NCBI RefSeq assembly: GCF_013386585.1
Contig: NZ_JACARO010000059.1
Span: 1 to 64,000, forward strand
DNA: 64,000 nucleotides
Direction of reading: 5' to 3'
Source of the DNA: Pseudomonas sp. P7548
Lineage (GTDB): Bacteria > Pseudomonadota > Gammaproteobacteria > Pseudomonadales > Pseudomonadaceae
The notes below the pieces were generated by a model. That model was given only the letters and a program-made list of their open reading frames with translations, made no database searches and was not told the origin of the DNA. Shown here piece by piece: positions 44,640 through 53,457 of the stretch. Position numbers and translations under genes: made by a program. The number at the start of each line of letters is the position of its first letter. The first letter of the stretch is position 1.

Positions 44640-47600
44640 TTATCCGGCCACTTGTGTTAACCCCATGCCTCTTGGGGGAGGGGTTTTGAGCGCCTCGACC
44701 AATTGAGACAAGTAGTAGAAGCGCAGGGGGCTGAAGGACTCCCAGCGCTCGACGAAGTACTGGCCCTTGTCGTCGATTTGAATCGGCGTGGTGAGAATTT
44801 CATTGCTGCGCGAGAAGTGCACCAGGTTGGCCTCGCCGTCAGTGGGGCGCTCGATGAAGAACTGTCCGGGCGCCGTTAGCTTGCTGCGGTCCGGCAGCGG
44901 TTCGACGGGGGGTAGCGGCCGCCCTGCAATGCCCACTTCAACGCGGTAGTCGCTGCGCAAGGCCACGCCGTAGCGGTCGTCAACCCTCTGCCAGCCAGCG
45001 CTGTGCAACGGTTTGGCCAATGACGGCGCGGTATCACGCACATGCAGGCTGACGGCATCCTGCAACTGCGCGATACCGGGTACGCCGACATACATGTCCG
45101 TGTGCGTACTGCCCATGAACGCTACCCACTTATGCGGACCCAGGGCCTGTTGGTCTGCGCTGATCACCTGGTTGGCAAAGTAGCTGAACAGCCGGGCGCG
45201 GGGGGTATCCCCACCGAGGCCTTTGACGTGATAGCTGGCGGTGCAGTCCAGTGCACGTATGCGGATCCCGTGCTTGTTGGCTGCCTTGACGACTTGAGTG
45301 AAGGTGTCCGGGCCTCTGTATTGCGGCATGTGACCGGCGTCCAGACTCAGCAGGTAATGCTCCAGAATGGGCGGCATTTTCAGCGTGCGCTGGTAAGTCT
45401 CCAGCGCGGCCTGGTGCAGGTCGGTGAGCAGATGCTCCATGTATAGCGTTTTGACGCCCTGTTTTTTCAGGAGCTTGAAGTTGTCGATCAGCAGCCGCTT
45501 GCTGGCGCGGGCGCTGTGGGCTTCGCCAATGACCAGCCCGAGTTTTTGTTGGTACAGCCGCTCGATGAACACGGTTTCACTGCTGGTCGTGGCCAGGTTC
45601 GCCGGCAAACTGCGCGGGGGCAATGTGAGCTCGTTGAAAAAAATCTTGGCGTTGTCCGAAAGCCGCTGCCGGGTTTGGCTGAAGGTGGATTGCGCGGCAG
45701 CATGTCGGGGGGTGGCAATTGAGTAGCGAGTGTCGAGGCCGCGATGGGTCTGCCTGATCAGGTTGATATCGCTGCGAATGTCCGAGGGCAGGTCGAACGC
45801 GGCGTAATGGCTGGCAGCGCCCGCCGGTGTGCCCGACGTACTGGGTCTGCGCAACGTGGCGTGGATGGTTGGCAGGGCCAGGATGAAGTCACCGCGAGAC
45901 TGCGCGCGGGTGGCAGTGTCGGGCCACACGCCGATGCGTTGGCCGGGTGCGGCGTCTTCAACCCGCAGGGCCGGAGTGTTTTGTAGATCTGCCAGGCCCG
46001 CGACCTGTTCATGAGTGCCCAGGCGGTTGGAGTCCACCAGCGCCAACCAGCCTTCGCCGGGGTTGTTTTTCAGGTTTTGTTCAATCACGGAGTGGGAGTA
46101 GGCATTGCGCAGCTTGCTGCTGCGGGGAATGAAGCGCGGACCCTCCCCAAGAGCCAGTACGTGCTCCATATGGTACGAGGCGGACCCGTCGATGCCATCG
46201 ATGGCAATATTCAAGCGTTGGGTTTCCAGCAGCAATTTTCGATAAGTGAACGGGGCATCGGCCGTGAGCCCCAGGGCTTGATCGACTTGCATCAGATGTC
46301 GCTCGATCTGTGCCAGCGCCTGGGCCTTGTTGCCGCCGAGCTGGTTGTTGAGGACCTTCAGCTTGCGATGGAACAGGTCGCGGGGCAGATTTTCGATGTA
46401 GACGCGCTTGAGCCCCTGTTCGGCCAGCGCAGGCAATTGTTCGATCAACAGTTGCTTGCTGGCGATGGAGCTGTCGAGGGCGCCGATGATCAGGCGTTTG
46501 TGGCGATTGAACAGGGACTTGAGGATATCCACAGGTGCGGTATCGACCGCGAACACGGGCAAGGGGGACTTGGGCGCCGCAGCGGGGAGCGCCGGGAAGA
46601 AGGCGTCGGCACGCTGGTTCAGTAGTTCGATCTGCTTGGCATACGCCGTGCGCAAGGGGGCCGCTTGGTTGAAGGCATTACCTTGTGCGGCACCGCCATA
46701 TTCGGCCCCCATCCCCTCCAGGCGGGCCTTGAACTCCGGGTCGAGCATCGCGCGGAAGGTCTTGGCTTGCTCGGGCGCGACGTCGAATGCCTCCAGTGGG
46801 CTGCTCTCGTCGGCCAACAGCTTTTCGTATTTCTTGCGCCCGCCACCGACCACACCGGAACGCACCCATTGGCCGTCGGCATTGCGGTTGACCAACCGTG
46901 AGGTGGACAGCAACTGGCCGCTCTGCGGGTCATGGCGATACAGCAAGTAGCGACCCAATGCATCCGGGGTGTGTGACGCCCACAGTGAGTTTCCGTCGAA
47001 CAGCACCGGCTGCATGCCCTCGGGTTTGAGCATGTCTACCTGGCTGAGCACTGCGTTGTCGGCAGCTTGTGTGCTCGTGCGAATCGTCGGACGCAGTGAC
47101 TTGAAGGCGCCCTTCAATGCCGGACGCGCGTCGAACAACAGCGCCCCGCCCACATTGGCCAGGTAGCCGAGATAGTGCTGCAGGGCGCTGTCCGTGTCGT
47201 TCTGGTGGTAGGCGTTGAGGGCGAGCATGGCGTCCTTGAAGGCCAGTAGGCCGCCCAGGGTCAGGCTGAGCAGTGGGAACGGCATGGTGGCGACCGCGGT
47301 CAGCCACTCGACGCAGGTCCACAGAATGCCAGTGATCATCTGGAGCCGATTGACTGTTGTCGCGTGCACGTCATCGATCTTGCGTTGCAGGCTCATGTTG
47401 TAGAACTCATGGCGCAGATCGGTCAGCGGTGTGATGTGCTGGATGCTGTCATACCGGGCAGGGCTCGGGGTGGTGCGGTCGATCTCGACCGGCAACCCTT
47501 CACGAGCGGTTTTCAGGAACTGTGCAACCCGTGCCATTGACGGCAACGGTACCCGCGCGCCCCAGTAAGCGGGCATCCCCTCAACTTTTTTGAGCACGTA

Positions 47601-50333
47601 GTTGAACAGCCTGGCCTCGCGCCAACGGATACCGTCCGGCGCATCAGGGGTGTAAAGCAGTATCGGCTTGTCGCCGTGGCTGAACAGGTAGTTGCCGATC
47701 ACCCAGTCTCCATCAATGGACAGTCGGTGCACCCTGTAGATGTTGCGCTCGGTGTTGCCGCTGTCGGAAAGACCCTCAATGGCCCTCTCCAGCCAGGCCA
47801 GGTCAGCTGGAGTGAGATGCCCTTGCAGGCGGGACTCCAGAGCCGCGCTTTTCATCTGCAGTTGCACGATGGCCAGCACGGCAGTGCGTCGCTCGTCATA
47901 GCCTGGGCTGTCACTGTTTTGCAGGCGTCGACGGATTTCATCGGTGTAGCGTTGACCGATCCAGACGCCCGTGACGGAGCGTGCTACGTTCTGCGCTGTC
48001 AACGGGCTCAGGTCTACGTCGGGCGGGCCGCGGAAGGTCGCGGAGGTTGAGAATTTTTCATTGAGAAAGCCGATGCCGTCTTCATACCCATCGCGATACA
48101 GCGTGGTGTACGACACTGGCGTCGCCGCAGCGCCCACCAGTGGTTTGGGGGCATAGGCAAATACTGTATCCGGGTCAATATCGTTTTGCTGGCGACCTAA
48201 CAGACGGTTGAGACTGAGCCTGGCTTGGTCGTGCAGGTAGCGCTCGAACGCAGGGACGCTGGATTCAGCGTCTGGCCTTGCGTTATAGACACGCAGTGCG
48301 CCGGCCGCATCGTCGGCCAGGCTTGCCAGGCGGCTGCGATCATTGACAGAGGCCGTGCGGTACCAGGCCGGTGAGCTGAACTCGTAGTCATCCAACTGTA
48401 TCGTCAACTGGTGCGCGGCGATCGCTTCCAGGCAGTCGGCATAGGTGCACGGTTTGCCAAAAGTCACTTCCAGGTGCTCGTTGGCGTCAGGGCGCAGGCT
48501 GATACTGCGCAGAAAGTCACGCATCTTTGGCCTGAAACGCAGCGGCACCTGCTCCAGCAGGTAGTCGCTCATGGTGCGCCCCTTGAGGCGGGCCTTGCTG
48601 TCCGTCCAGCCGATGATATGGGTCTGGCATTCGCGCAGTGTGTTGAACGCGATGAACTGCCGGGCGCTCGGTGCGTCGGGCGTACACAGCAGGAGGCGTT
48701 TGACCTGGCCCTGGTCGTCATCTTCGCGCAGCAGCCACAGGTCCTTGAGTTGTGCGCCGTGGAGCAACACGGTCTGGGCGTGCAACGATTGGCGTGTGTG
48801 TTTTTGCAAGTCTTCGAAACGTTGGAAATCGTCCGGGCCCAGATGGCCTTGCAGCCGGGCGAGGTTGGCCATGAGCACCAGGCGCTGATCGAAGAGCCTC
48901 CGTGCCGCCAATTTGACTTGTGGAGCGGCCAGTGCGGTTTTCAGCGTGCTGGCGAAGTCCAGGCGCGGTTGCAGGTCTTGCAGCAGCGTGAGCAAGGTGG
49001 GCAGGTTGAGGTGCGCGTGGGCGGCGCCAAGCGGCGCTCCGGCGTAGCTCAAGGTGCTGCGATCGAGGAACGCCGAACCGGGCGTACTGTCGCCGGGGTG
49101 CAGGCCGCGCAGGGTCAGCTCCACCAATGACCGTTGCTGGTTGTAGGTGCCAACCTGAGGCACGGTACGAAGCGTGGTGATGTGCAGCAGGTCCGGGTCC
49201 AGGTCGTGGATATCCAGCTCATCGGCCAGTTGCTCGGCCCATTGATGGCGGGCCAGGGCTTGAGGTGTCGCGGCGGGGCCGAACAGTTCGAGGAAAGCCT
49301 GGCGGGCTTGATTGTAGCGCTGCAGGTGCTGGTCGACGGTCGCGCGCTCGCGCGTGTTGGCGCTGCGATACCAGTCGGGCAGGGCATTGAACAGGTCGCG
49401 CTCCAGCAGGCGTTGGGCGCGAATGTCCAGGCGCGGCGTGAGGTCGGGCAGCGCGGCGTGGAGGGCGTCGTCGAGGTGCTGCTTGAGTTGGGTAGCGTTC
49501 AACTGAGCATTTTCGGCCAGGCTCAGGGCGTGGTGGATGTCTTTTTTACGTTTGTCGAGCAGGGCTTGATAAGCATGTTCGAACAGCGGTTGATCGGTGA
49601 TCGGTTGCAGTGCCAGCGGCCAGATATCGGTGACATCCAGGTGCTGATACTGCACCGGCAAGTGACGGCTGAATTCAGCGTGGCCGCTGCGCAGTGCCAT
49701 GGTATGCAGCAGGCCCTGGTCAAGGTCTTGCAAGGTGGCGAAGGCTTCCAACCCACGTGAGGGCGTGAAGAGCAGCACCGGGCCCACGACGGCATCGCCG
49801 CTCAAGCGGTCAACGCTCGGGGTAGCCTGGCGTGTCAGCACGAACGCCCCGGCGAATTCGATGCGTCGGTCCTGGTAATCAAAGGTCAAGGCGTACAGAC
49901 CAGGGCGCAACGTCGGAGGCCGGGAGCAGTCTTCCAGCATCTGCAGGTCGAGGGGGGACAGCAAGGTATCGCTGACATTGAGCCGGGTTTCCTGTTCCAG
50001 CGCCTTGATGCCGGCAGTGTCAGTCAGGTAGGTCTTGCGGCTCTGGCCATTGACGGTGCTGGTGTCATCCAGGTGTTGCAGCTGGGTGTCCAGGCGGGTT
50101 TTCAGTTTGGCCAGTTGGCCGGGGTCGGTCAGGTCCAGCGCCTGGTAAAGGGCGCTGGCCTGGGTCATATAGGCTTGGTTGATGCGCTTGAGGGTGGTGT
50201 TGAGGGTGTCCAGTGCCAGCCGCTCATCTGGCAAGGTGACGGGGCGCCGACTATGGGGGCGCAGCGTTGGGGCGATTTCCAGCAGGTGACTGTGGAGTTG
50301 TTGCAGGGGGAGGCGGTGATTCGGCGTACTCAT
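44640..50333 (-). CDS. Large toxin-like protein (dermonecrotic/membrane-targeted-effector type)
   Basis: This 1,897-residue protein resembles the Pseudomonas dermonecrotic-toxin (DUF6543) proteins with membrane-targeted effector domains. The N-terminal half appears to hold about three repeats of roughly 340 residues: LLFTPSRG, LLLCTPDAP and ILLYTPDAP occur near residues 190, 548 and 893, and WYR(S/T)A occurs near 320 and 656. A hydrophobic stretch (about 1000-1040) may insert into membranes. The C-terminal part has two copies of a hydrolase-like domain, 319 residues apart. The second keeps IGEAH (Glu1604, His1606), MEH (Glu1633, His1634) and GSTHTD (His1744). In the first these read IGALD (Ala1285, Asp1287), IENL (Asn1315) and DSNRL. 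There is no signal peptide. ATG 50333 is preferred over GTG 50339. Family assignment is from memory. Confidence 0.78.
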   Translation of the reverse strand: MSTPNHRLPLQQLHSHLLEIAPTLRPHSRRPVTLPDERLALDTLNTTLKRINQAYMTQASALYQALDLTDPGQLAKLKTRLDTQLQHLDDTSTVNGQSRKTYLTDTAGIKALEQETRLNVSDTLLSPLDLQMLEDCSRPPTLRPGLYALTFDYQDRRIEFAGAFVLTRQATPSVDRLSGDAVVGPVLLFTPSRGLEAFATLQDLDQGLLHTMALRSGHAEFSRHLPVQYQHLDVTDIWPLALQPITDQPLFEHAYQALLDKRKKDIHHALSLAENAQLNATQLKQHLDDALHAALPDLTPRLDIRAQRLLERDLFNALPDWYRSANTRERATVDQHLQRYNQARQAFLELFGPAATPQALARHQWAEQLADELDIHDLDPDLLHITTLRTVPQVGTYNQQRSLVELTLRGLHPGDSTPGSAFLDRSTLSYAGAPLGAAHAHLNLPTLLTLLQDLQPRLDFASTLKTALAAPQVKLAARRLFDQRLVLMANLARLQGHLGPDDFQRFEDLQKHTRQSLHAQTVLLHGAQLKDLWLLREDDDQGQVKRLLLCTPDAPSARQFIAFNTLRECQTHIIGWTDSKARLKGRTMSDYLLEQVPLRFRPKMRDFLRSISLRPDANEHLEVTFGKPCTYADCLEAIAAHQLTIQLDDYEFSSPAWYRTASVNDRSRLASLADDAAGALRVYNARPDAESSVPAFERYLHDQARLSLNRLLGRQQNDIDPDTVFAYAPKPLVGAAATPVSYTTLYRDGYEDGIGFLNEKFSTSATFRGPPDVDLSPLTAQNVARSVTGVWIGQRYTDEIRRRLQNSDSPGYDERRTAVLAIVQLQMKSAALESRLQGHLTPADLAWLERAIEGLSDSGNTERNIYRVHRLSIDGDWVIGNYLFSHGDKPILLYTPDAPDGIRWREARLFNYVLKKVEGMPAYWGARVPLPSMARVAQFLKTAREGLPVEIDRTTPSPARYDSIQHITPLTDLRHEFYNMSLQRKIDDVHATTVNRLQMITGILWTCVEWLTAVATMPFPLLSLTLGGLLAFKDAMLALNAYHQNDTDSALQHYLGYLANVGGALLFDARPALKGAFKSLRPTIRTSTQAADNAVLSQVDMLKPEGMQPVLFDGNSLWASHTPDALGRYLLYRHDPQSGQLLSTSRLVNRNADGQWVRSGVVGGGRKKYEKLLADESSPLEAFDVAPEQAKTFRAMLDPEFKARLEGMGAEYGGAAQGNAFNQAAPLRTAYAKQIELLNQRADAFFPALPAAAPKSPLPVFAVDTAPVDILKSLFNRHKRLIIGALDSSIASKQLLIEQLPALAEQGLKRVYIENLPRDLFHRKLKVLNNQLGGNKAQALAQIERHLMQVDQALGLTADAPFTYRKLLLETQRLNIAIDGIDGSASYHMEHVLALGEGPRFIPRSSKLRNAYSHSVIEQNLKNNPGEGWLALVDSNRLGTHEQVAGLADLQNTPALRVEDAAPGQRIGVWPDTATRAQSRGDFILALPTIHATLRRPSTSGTPAGAASHYAAFDLPSDIRSDINLIRQTHRGLDTRYSIATPRHAAAQSTFSQTRQRLSDNAKIFFNELTLPPRSLPANLATTSSETVFIERLYQQKLGLVIGEAHSARASKRLLIDNFKLLKKQGVKTLYMEHLLTDLHQAALETYQRTLKMPPILEHYLLSLDAGHMPQYRGPDTFTQVVKAANKHGIRIRALDCTASYHVKGLGGDTPRARLFSYFANQVISADQQALGPHKWVAFMGSTHTDMYVGVPGIAQLQDAVSLHVRDTAPSLAKPLHSAGWQRVDDRYGVALRSDYRVEVGIAGRPLPPVEPLPDRSKLTAPGQFFIERPTDGEANLVHFSRSNEILTTPIQIDDKGQYFVERWESFSPLRFYYLSQLVEALKTPPPRGMGLTQVAG

Positions 50334-50509
50334 CGGCACGGTCCCAGGGTGATGAATGGAACCACCAGCATGGGGAGTGGCGACGGGTGTCCGGCTGTAG
50401 ATAGCTATAGCGGGACGCTCATCAAGGTTGGGTGTTGTGTGCTAGTCTGCTGGCCCTTTTAGATCTGGAGGGCACGGACATTCGTGCCGTCCTACAGCGG
50501 AGCACCTTC

Positions 50510-51127
50510 ATGTCCGAAGTTAATCTGTCCACCGACGAAACCCGCGTCAGCTACGGTATTGGCCGTCAACTGGGCGACCAACTGCGCGATAATCCGCCAC
50601 CGGGCGTGAGCATCGACGCGATCCTGGCCGGCCTGACCGACGCGTTCGCCGGTAAGCCAAGCCGTGTTGACCAGGAGCAAATGGCTGCCAGCTTCAAGGT
50701 CATCCGTGAAATCATGCAAGCCGAAGCGGCTGCCAAGGCTGAAGCGGCTGCTGGCGCTGGCCTGGCATTCCTGGCTGAAAATGCCAAGCGTGATGGCATC
50801 ACCACCCTGGCTTCTGGCCTGCAATTTGAAGTGCTGACCGCGGGTACTGGCGCCAAGCCAACCCGTGAAGACCAAGTGCGTACCCACTACCACGGCACCC
50901 TGATCGACGGCACTGTGTTTGACAGCTCCTACGAGCGCGGCCAGCCTGCAGAATTCCCGGTCGGTGGCGTGATCGCTGGCTGGACCGAAGCCCTGCAACT
51001 GATGAATGCCGGCAGCAAATGGCGCCTGTACGTGCCGAGCGAACTGGCTTATGGCGCTCAAGGCGTTGGCAGCATCCCGCCGCACAGCGTTCTGGTGTTC
51101 GACGTCGAGCTGCTCGACGTTCTGTAA
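50510..51127 (+). CDS. fklB: FKBP-type peptidyl-prolyl cis-trans isomerase FklB
   Basis: This 205-residue protein has an N-terminal helical dimerisation domain and a C-terminal FKBP domain (VRTHYHGTLIDGTVFDSSYE, then IPPHSVLVFDVELLDV). There is no signal peptide, so it is a cytoplasmic prolyl isomerase and chaperone. The ATG 50510 lies 12 bases after AGCGGAG; the frame extends 26 codons upstream. fklB in the neighbourhood of ispB and the ribosomal genes is the same order as in P. aeruginosa. Confidence 0.93.
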   Translation: MSEVNLSTDETRVSYGIGRQLGDQLRDNPPPGVSIDAILAGLTDAFAGKPSRVDQEQMAASFKVIREIMQAEAAAKAEAAAGAGLAFLAENAKRDGITTLASGLQFEVLTAGTGAKPTREDQVRTHYHGTLIDGTVFDSSYERGQPAEFPVGGVIAGWTEALQLMNAGSKWRLYVPSELAYGAQGVGSIPPHSVLVFDVELLDVL

Positions 51128-51159
51128 GACCTGCTGATTACTGCGGGTGTTGGGCTTGT

Positions 51160-51244
51160 GTGGGAGCGGGCTTGCTCGCGAATGCATCAACGCGGTCTGT
51201 CTGATACACCGTGTTGTCCGCTTCGCGAGCAAGCCCGCTCCCAC
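51160..51244. repeat. REP-type inverted repeat downstream of fklB
   Basis: The arms GTGGGAGCGGGCTTGCTCGCGAA and its complement lie between the converging fklB and the 85-residue gene. Confidence 0.88.
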
Positions 51245-51278
51245 ATAAAGCCCGTTCCCAAAGACTGTACAGTTTGCT

Positions 51279-51536
51279 TCATGGATGGAACTTGCCATTC
51301 AACTCAGTGGCCGGGCGCAACGCTCGGGCATAGCAGAACAGAAACAGGTTACGCACGACCTCCTTCAACACCCCAGGCTCACTGGAACTCAGGCCACTCA
51401 CGTCCAGGTCGCCCTGGTCCTGCAGCTCATTCAGCGCTTCCTCTTCCAGCACCGCACAGACTTCACCGGTTTCCCGATGCAGGATGCGCAGGTAAGGGTG
51501 TGGGCGGTCCAGCCAGGCATCGATCAAATACGTCAT
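51279..51536 (-). CDS. Conserved small protein, PA4570-like, probably iron-regulated
   Basis: This 85-residue protein (MTYLIDAWLDRPHPYLRILH...) occupies the place of PA4570 between fklB and ispB and resembles it; the function is unknown to me. It has no signal peptide and no cysteine cluster. A near-consensus Fur box lies 25 bases upstream, so expression should rise when iron is scarce. Three further codons of similar frame are not used. Confidence 0.8.
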   Translation of the reverse strand: MTYLIDAWLDRPHPYLRILHRETGEVCAVLEEEALNELQDQGDLDVSGLSSSEPGVLKEVVRNLFLFCYARALRPATELNGKFHP

Positions 51537-51560
51537 GAGTCATTCTCCTTGATGGGTTTC

Positions 51561-51579
51561 AATGAGAATAATTCTTATT
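51561..51579 (-). promoter_or_regulatory. Fur box
   Basis: The 19-bp sequence AATGAGAATAATTCTTATT fits the Fur palindrome, its 9-base arms differing at only one position. It sits in front of the 85-residue gene, where Fur would repress in iron-rich conditions. Confidence 0.75.
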
Positions 51580-51660
51580 CGTGGAATAGCAAGTGCCTAT
51601 TGGCGGATTCTGGATTTTTCTGTGTGGATATTGCGCGGGATCAACGGGGAGGGCGAAACG

Positions 51661-51685
51661 CCATCCCGCGACGGGCGCGGGATGG
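51661..51685. other. Perfect 10-bp inverted repeat after phnA
   Basis: CCATCCCGCG-ACGGG-CGCGGGATGG is a GC-rich hairpin 12 bases beyond the phnA stop. There is no T-run, so it could protect the phnA 3' end or be a weak terminator. Confidence 0.55.
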
Positions 51686-51696
51686 AAGCAGCCGGT

Positions 51697-52038
51697 TCAG
51701 ACCTTGCGCACGAACTCGGACTTGAGCTTCATCGGGCCGATACCGTCGATCTTGCAATCGATATCGTGGTCGCCGTCGCACAGGCGGATGTTCTTGACCT
51801 TGGTGCCGACCTTGACCACCAGGGAAGTGCCCTTGACCTTGAGGTCCTTGATCACGGTGATGGTATCGCCGTCCTGCAGCACATTGCCTACAGCATCTTT
51901 CTTCACGGTTTCATCACCGGCTGCTTCGGTCTCGCCGTTGGCGGACCACTCATGGGCGCATTCCGGGCAGATCAGCTGGGCGCCGTCTTCGTAGGTGTAT
52001 TCGGAATTGCATTTCGGGCAGGGTGGCAACGTGCTCAC
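51697..52038 (-). CDS. phnA: PhnA-domain zinc-ribbon protein
   Basis: This 113-residue protein has a zinc ribbon with C7, C10, C24 and C27 (CPKC ... CPEC) and the PhnA/YjdM C-terminal domain (DGDTITVIKDLKVKG). The name comes from the phosphonate operon, but the actual role is unclear. It lies between the Fur-regulated small gene and ispB on the same strand. Confidence 0.9.
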   Translation of the reverse strand: MSTLPPCPKCNSEYTYEDGAQLICPECAHEWSANGETEAAGDETVKKDAVGNVLQDGDTITVIKDLKVKGTSLVVKVGTKVKNIRLCDGDHDIDCKIDGIGPMKLKSEFVRKV

Positions 52039-52135
52039 TAAGGCTCCTTGAAAGTCAGGATGGCTAAAGGGCGCACATTATATAGGGTTTATTGCGAGGG
52101 AGGACGCAGTCTTGAGCTGGCAATACAAACTAAAT

Positions 52136-52222
52136 GTGGGAGCGGGCTTGCTCGCGAAAGCGGATTTCAGTCAGCACATATACCGACTGATACACCGCTT
52201 TCGCGAGCAAGCCCGCTCCCAC
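52136..52222. repeat. REP-type inverted repeat between phnA and ispB
   Basis: The arms GTGGGAGCGGGCTTGCTCGCGAAAGC and its complement are present. It separates two genes on the same strand. Confidence 0.88.
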
Positions 52223-52249
52223 ACAAGCCCTTTCCTACATAGGGCCGGA

Positions 52250-53218
52250 TCAGTGAGTGCGGGCTACCGCAAACTCACTCAGCTCGACCAAGGCGTCCCG
52301 GTATTCGCTGGCTGGAATCACTTCCAGGCACTGGATGGCACGGGCGACGAAGTCACGCGCCAACTGAGCGGTGTAATCCAGCGAGCCCGAAGCTTCAACG
52401 GCGGCACGGATGGCCTCCAGGTCTTCGATCCCGCCTTTCTGGATCGCCTTGCGCACCAGGGCTGCCTGTTCCGGTGTGCCTTCGCGCATGGTGTAGATCA
52501 ACGGCAGGGTCGGCTTGCCTTCGGCCAGGTCGTCACCCACGTTCTTGCCCAGGGTTTCGGCGTCGCCACGGTAGTCGAGCAGGTCGTCCACCAGTTGGAA
52601 CGCCACGCCCAGGTGATCACCAAAGGTGCGCAGCGCTTCGGCCTGTTCGGCGGTGGCGCCACACAGCGCTGCGGCACTGTGGGTCGAGGCTTCGAAGAGC
52701 ATCGCGGTCTTGCCGCGAATCACTTCCATGTAGGTTTCTTCGGTGGTGCTGGCGTCGCGGACCTTCGACAGCTGCAACACTTCGCCCTCGGCGATGATGC
52801 GTGTGGCCTGTGAAAGAATCTTCATCACTGGCATCGAGCCCAGCTCGACCATCATTTCGAAGGAGCGCGAATACAGGAAGTCACCCACCAGTACGCTGGG
52901 GGCATTGCCCCACATTGCGTTGGCGGTCTCGCGGCCACGGCGCATGCCGGACATGTCGACCACGTCGTCATGCAGCAGGGTAGCGGTGTGCAGGAACTCA
53001 ATGGTGGCGGCCAAGAGGCGCAGGTCATCGCCCTCACGGCCCAGGGCCTTGCCGCACAGCAACACTAATAAAGGACGCAGGCGTTTGCCGCCCGCCGACG
53101 TAATGTAGTCGCCGATTTTGGAGACCAGCGGCACTTTAGATGTCAGCTGCTGCTTGATGATGCCGTCGACGGCGCTAAAATCGTCCGCGACCGCGCGGTA
53201 GAAAGCTTGGGGTTGCAT
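52250..53218 (-). CDS. ispB: Octaprenyl diphosphate synthase
   Basis: This 322-residue trans-isoprenyl diphosphate synthase makes the side chain of ubiquinone. The two aspartate-rich motifs are present (LLHDDVVDMSGMRRG and FQLVDDLLDYRGD), together with the GGKRLRP region. The chain length is judged from family, not residues. It is divergent from rplU, as in other Pseudomonas. Confidence 0.94.
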   Translation of the reverse strand: MQPQAFYRAVADDFSAVDGIIKQQLTSKVPLVSKIGDYITSAGGKRLRPLLVLLCGKALGREGDDLRLLAATIEFLHTATLLHDDVVDMSGMRRGRETANAMWGNAPSVLVGDFLYSRSFEMMVELGSMPVMKILSQATRIIAEGEVLQLSKVRDASTTEETYMEVIRGKTAMLFEASTHSAAALCGATAEQAEALRTFGDHLGVAFQLVDDLLDYRGDAETLGKNVGDDLAEGKPTLPLIYTMREGTPEQAALVRKAIQKGGIEDLEAIRAAVEASGSLDYTAQLARDFVARAIQCLEVIPASEYRDALVELSEFAVARTH

Positions 53219-53297
53219 CAGCGACAGTCGCTCCAGAAGGGTTGCGCGGCATGCTAGGACCCTGACCCCCGGGTGTCAAGGCGCGATAGACGGCCCC

Positions 53298-53326
53298 TTG
53301 CAACACCCCTTTACCTTGCGTACAAT
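53298..53326 (+). promoter_or_regulatory. Sigma-70 promoter of rplU-rpmA
   Basis: TTGCAA, a 17-bp spacer and TACAAT form a near-consensus promoter. Transcription from about 53333 gives a 5' leader of about 125 bases before rplU. Confidence 0.8.
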
Positions 53327-53368
53327 CGCGCACCCTGAACTTCCTGGGCAGCACCTGCCTTACGCAAT

Positions 53369-53394
53369 TGCATTCGGGACGTCCATCCCATGCA
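53369..53394 (+). promoter_or_regulatory. Hairpin in the rplU leader
   Basis: TGCAT-TC-GGGA pairs with TCCC-ATGCA around a 6-base loop, a 9-bp stem with a 2-base bulge. Ribosomal-protein leaders are often regulated by their own protein; whether L21 binds here is inferred. Confidence 0.4.
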
Positions 53395-53457
53395 GCCATG
53401 CCAGCCAATACCTCTTCTTATAAAGCGCTGGGTGAGCAGGATTATCGGAGAAATACC

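Noticed and set aside
44640..50333. Toxin gene as part of a toxin-immunity pair
   Set aside because: No small gene in the expected position; the nearest genes are a chemoreceptor and fklB.
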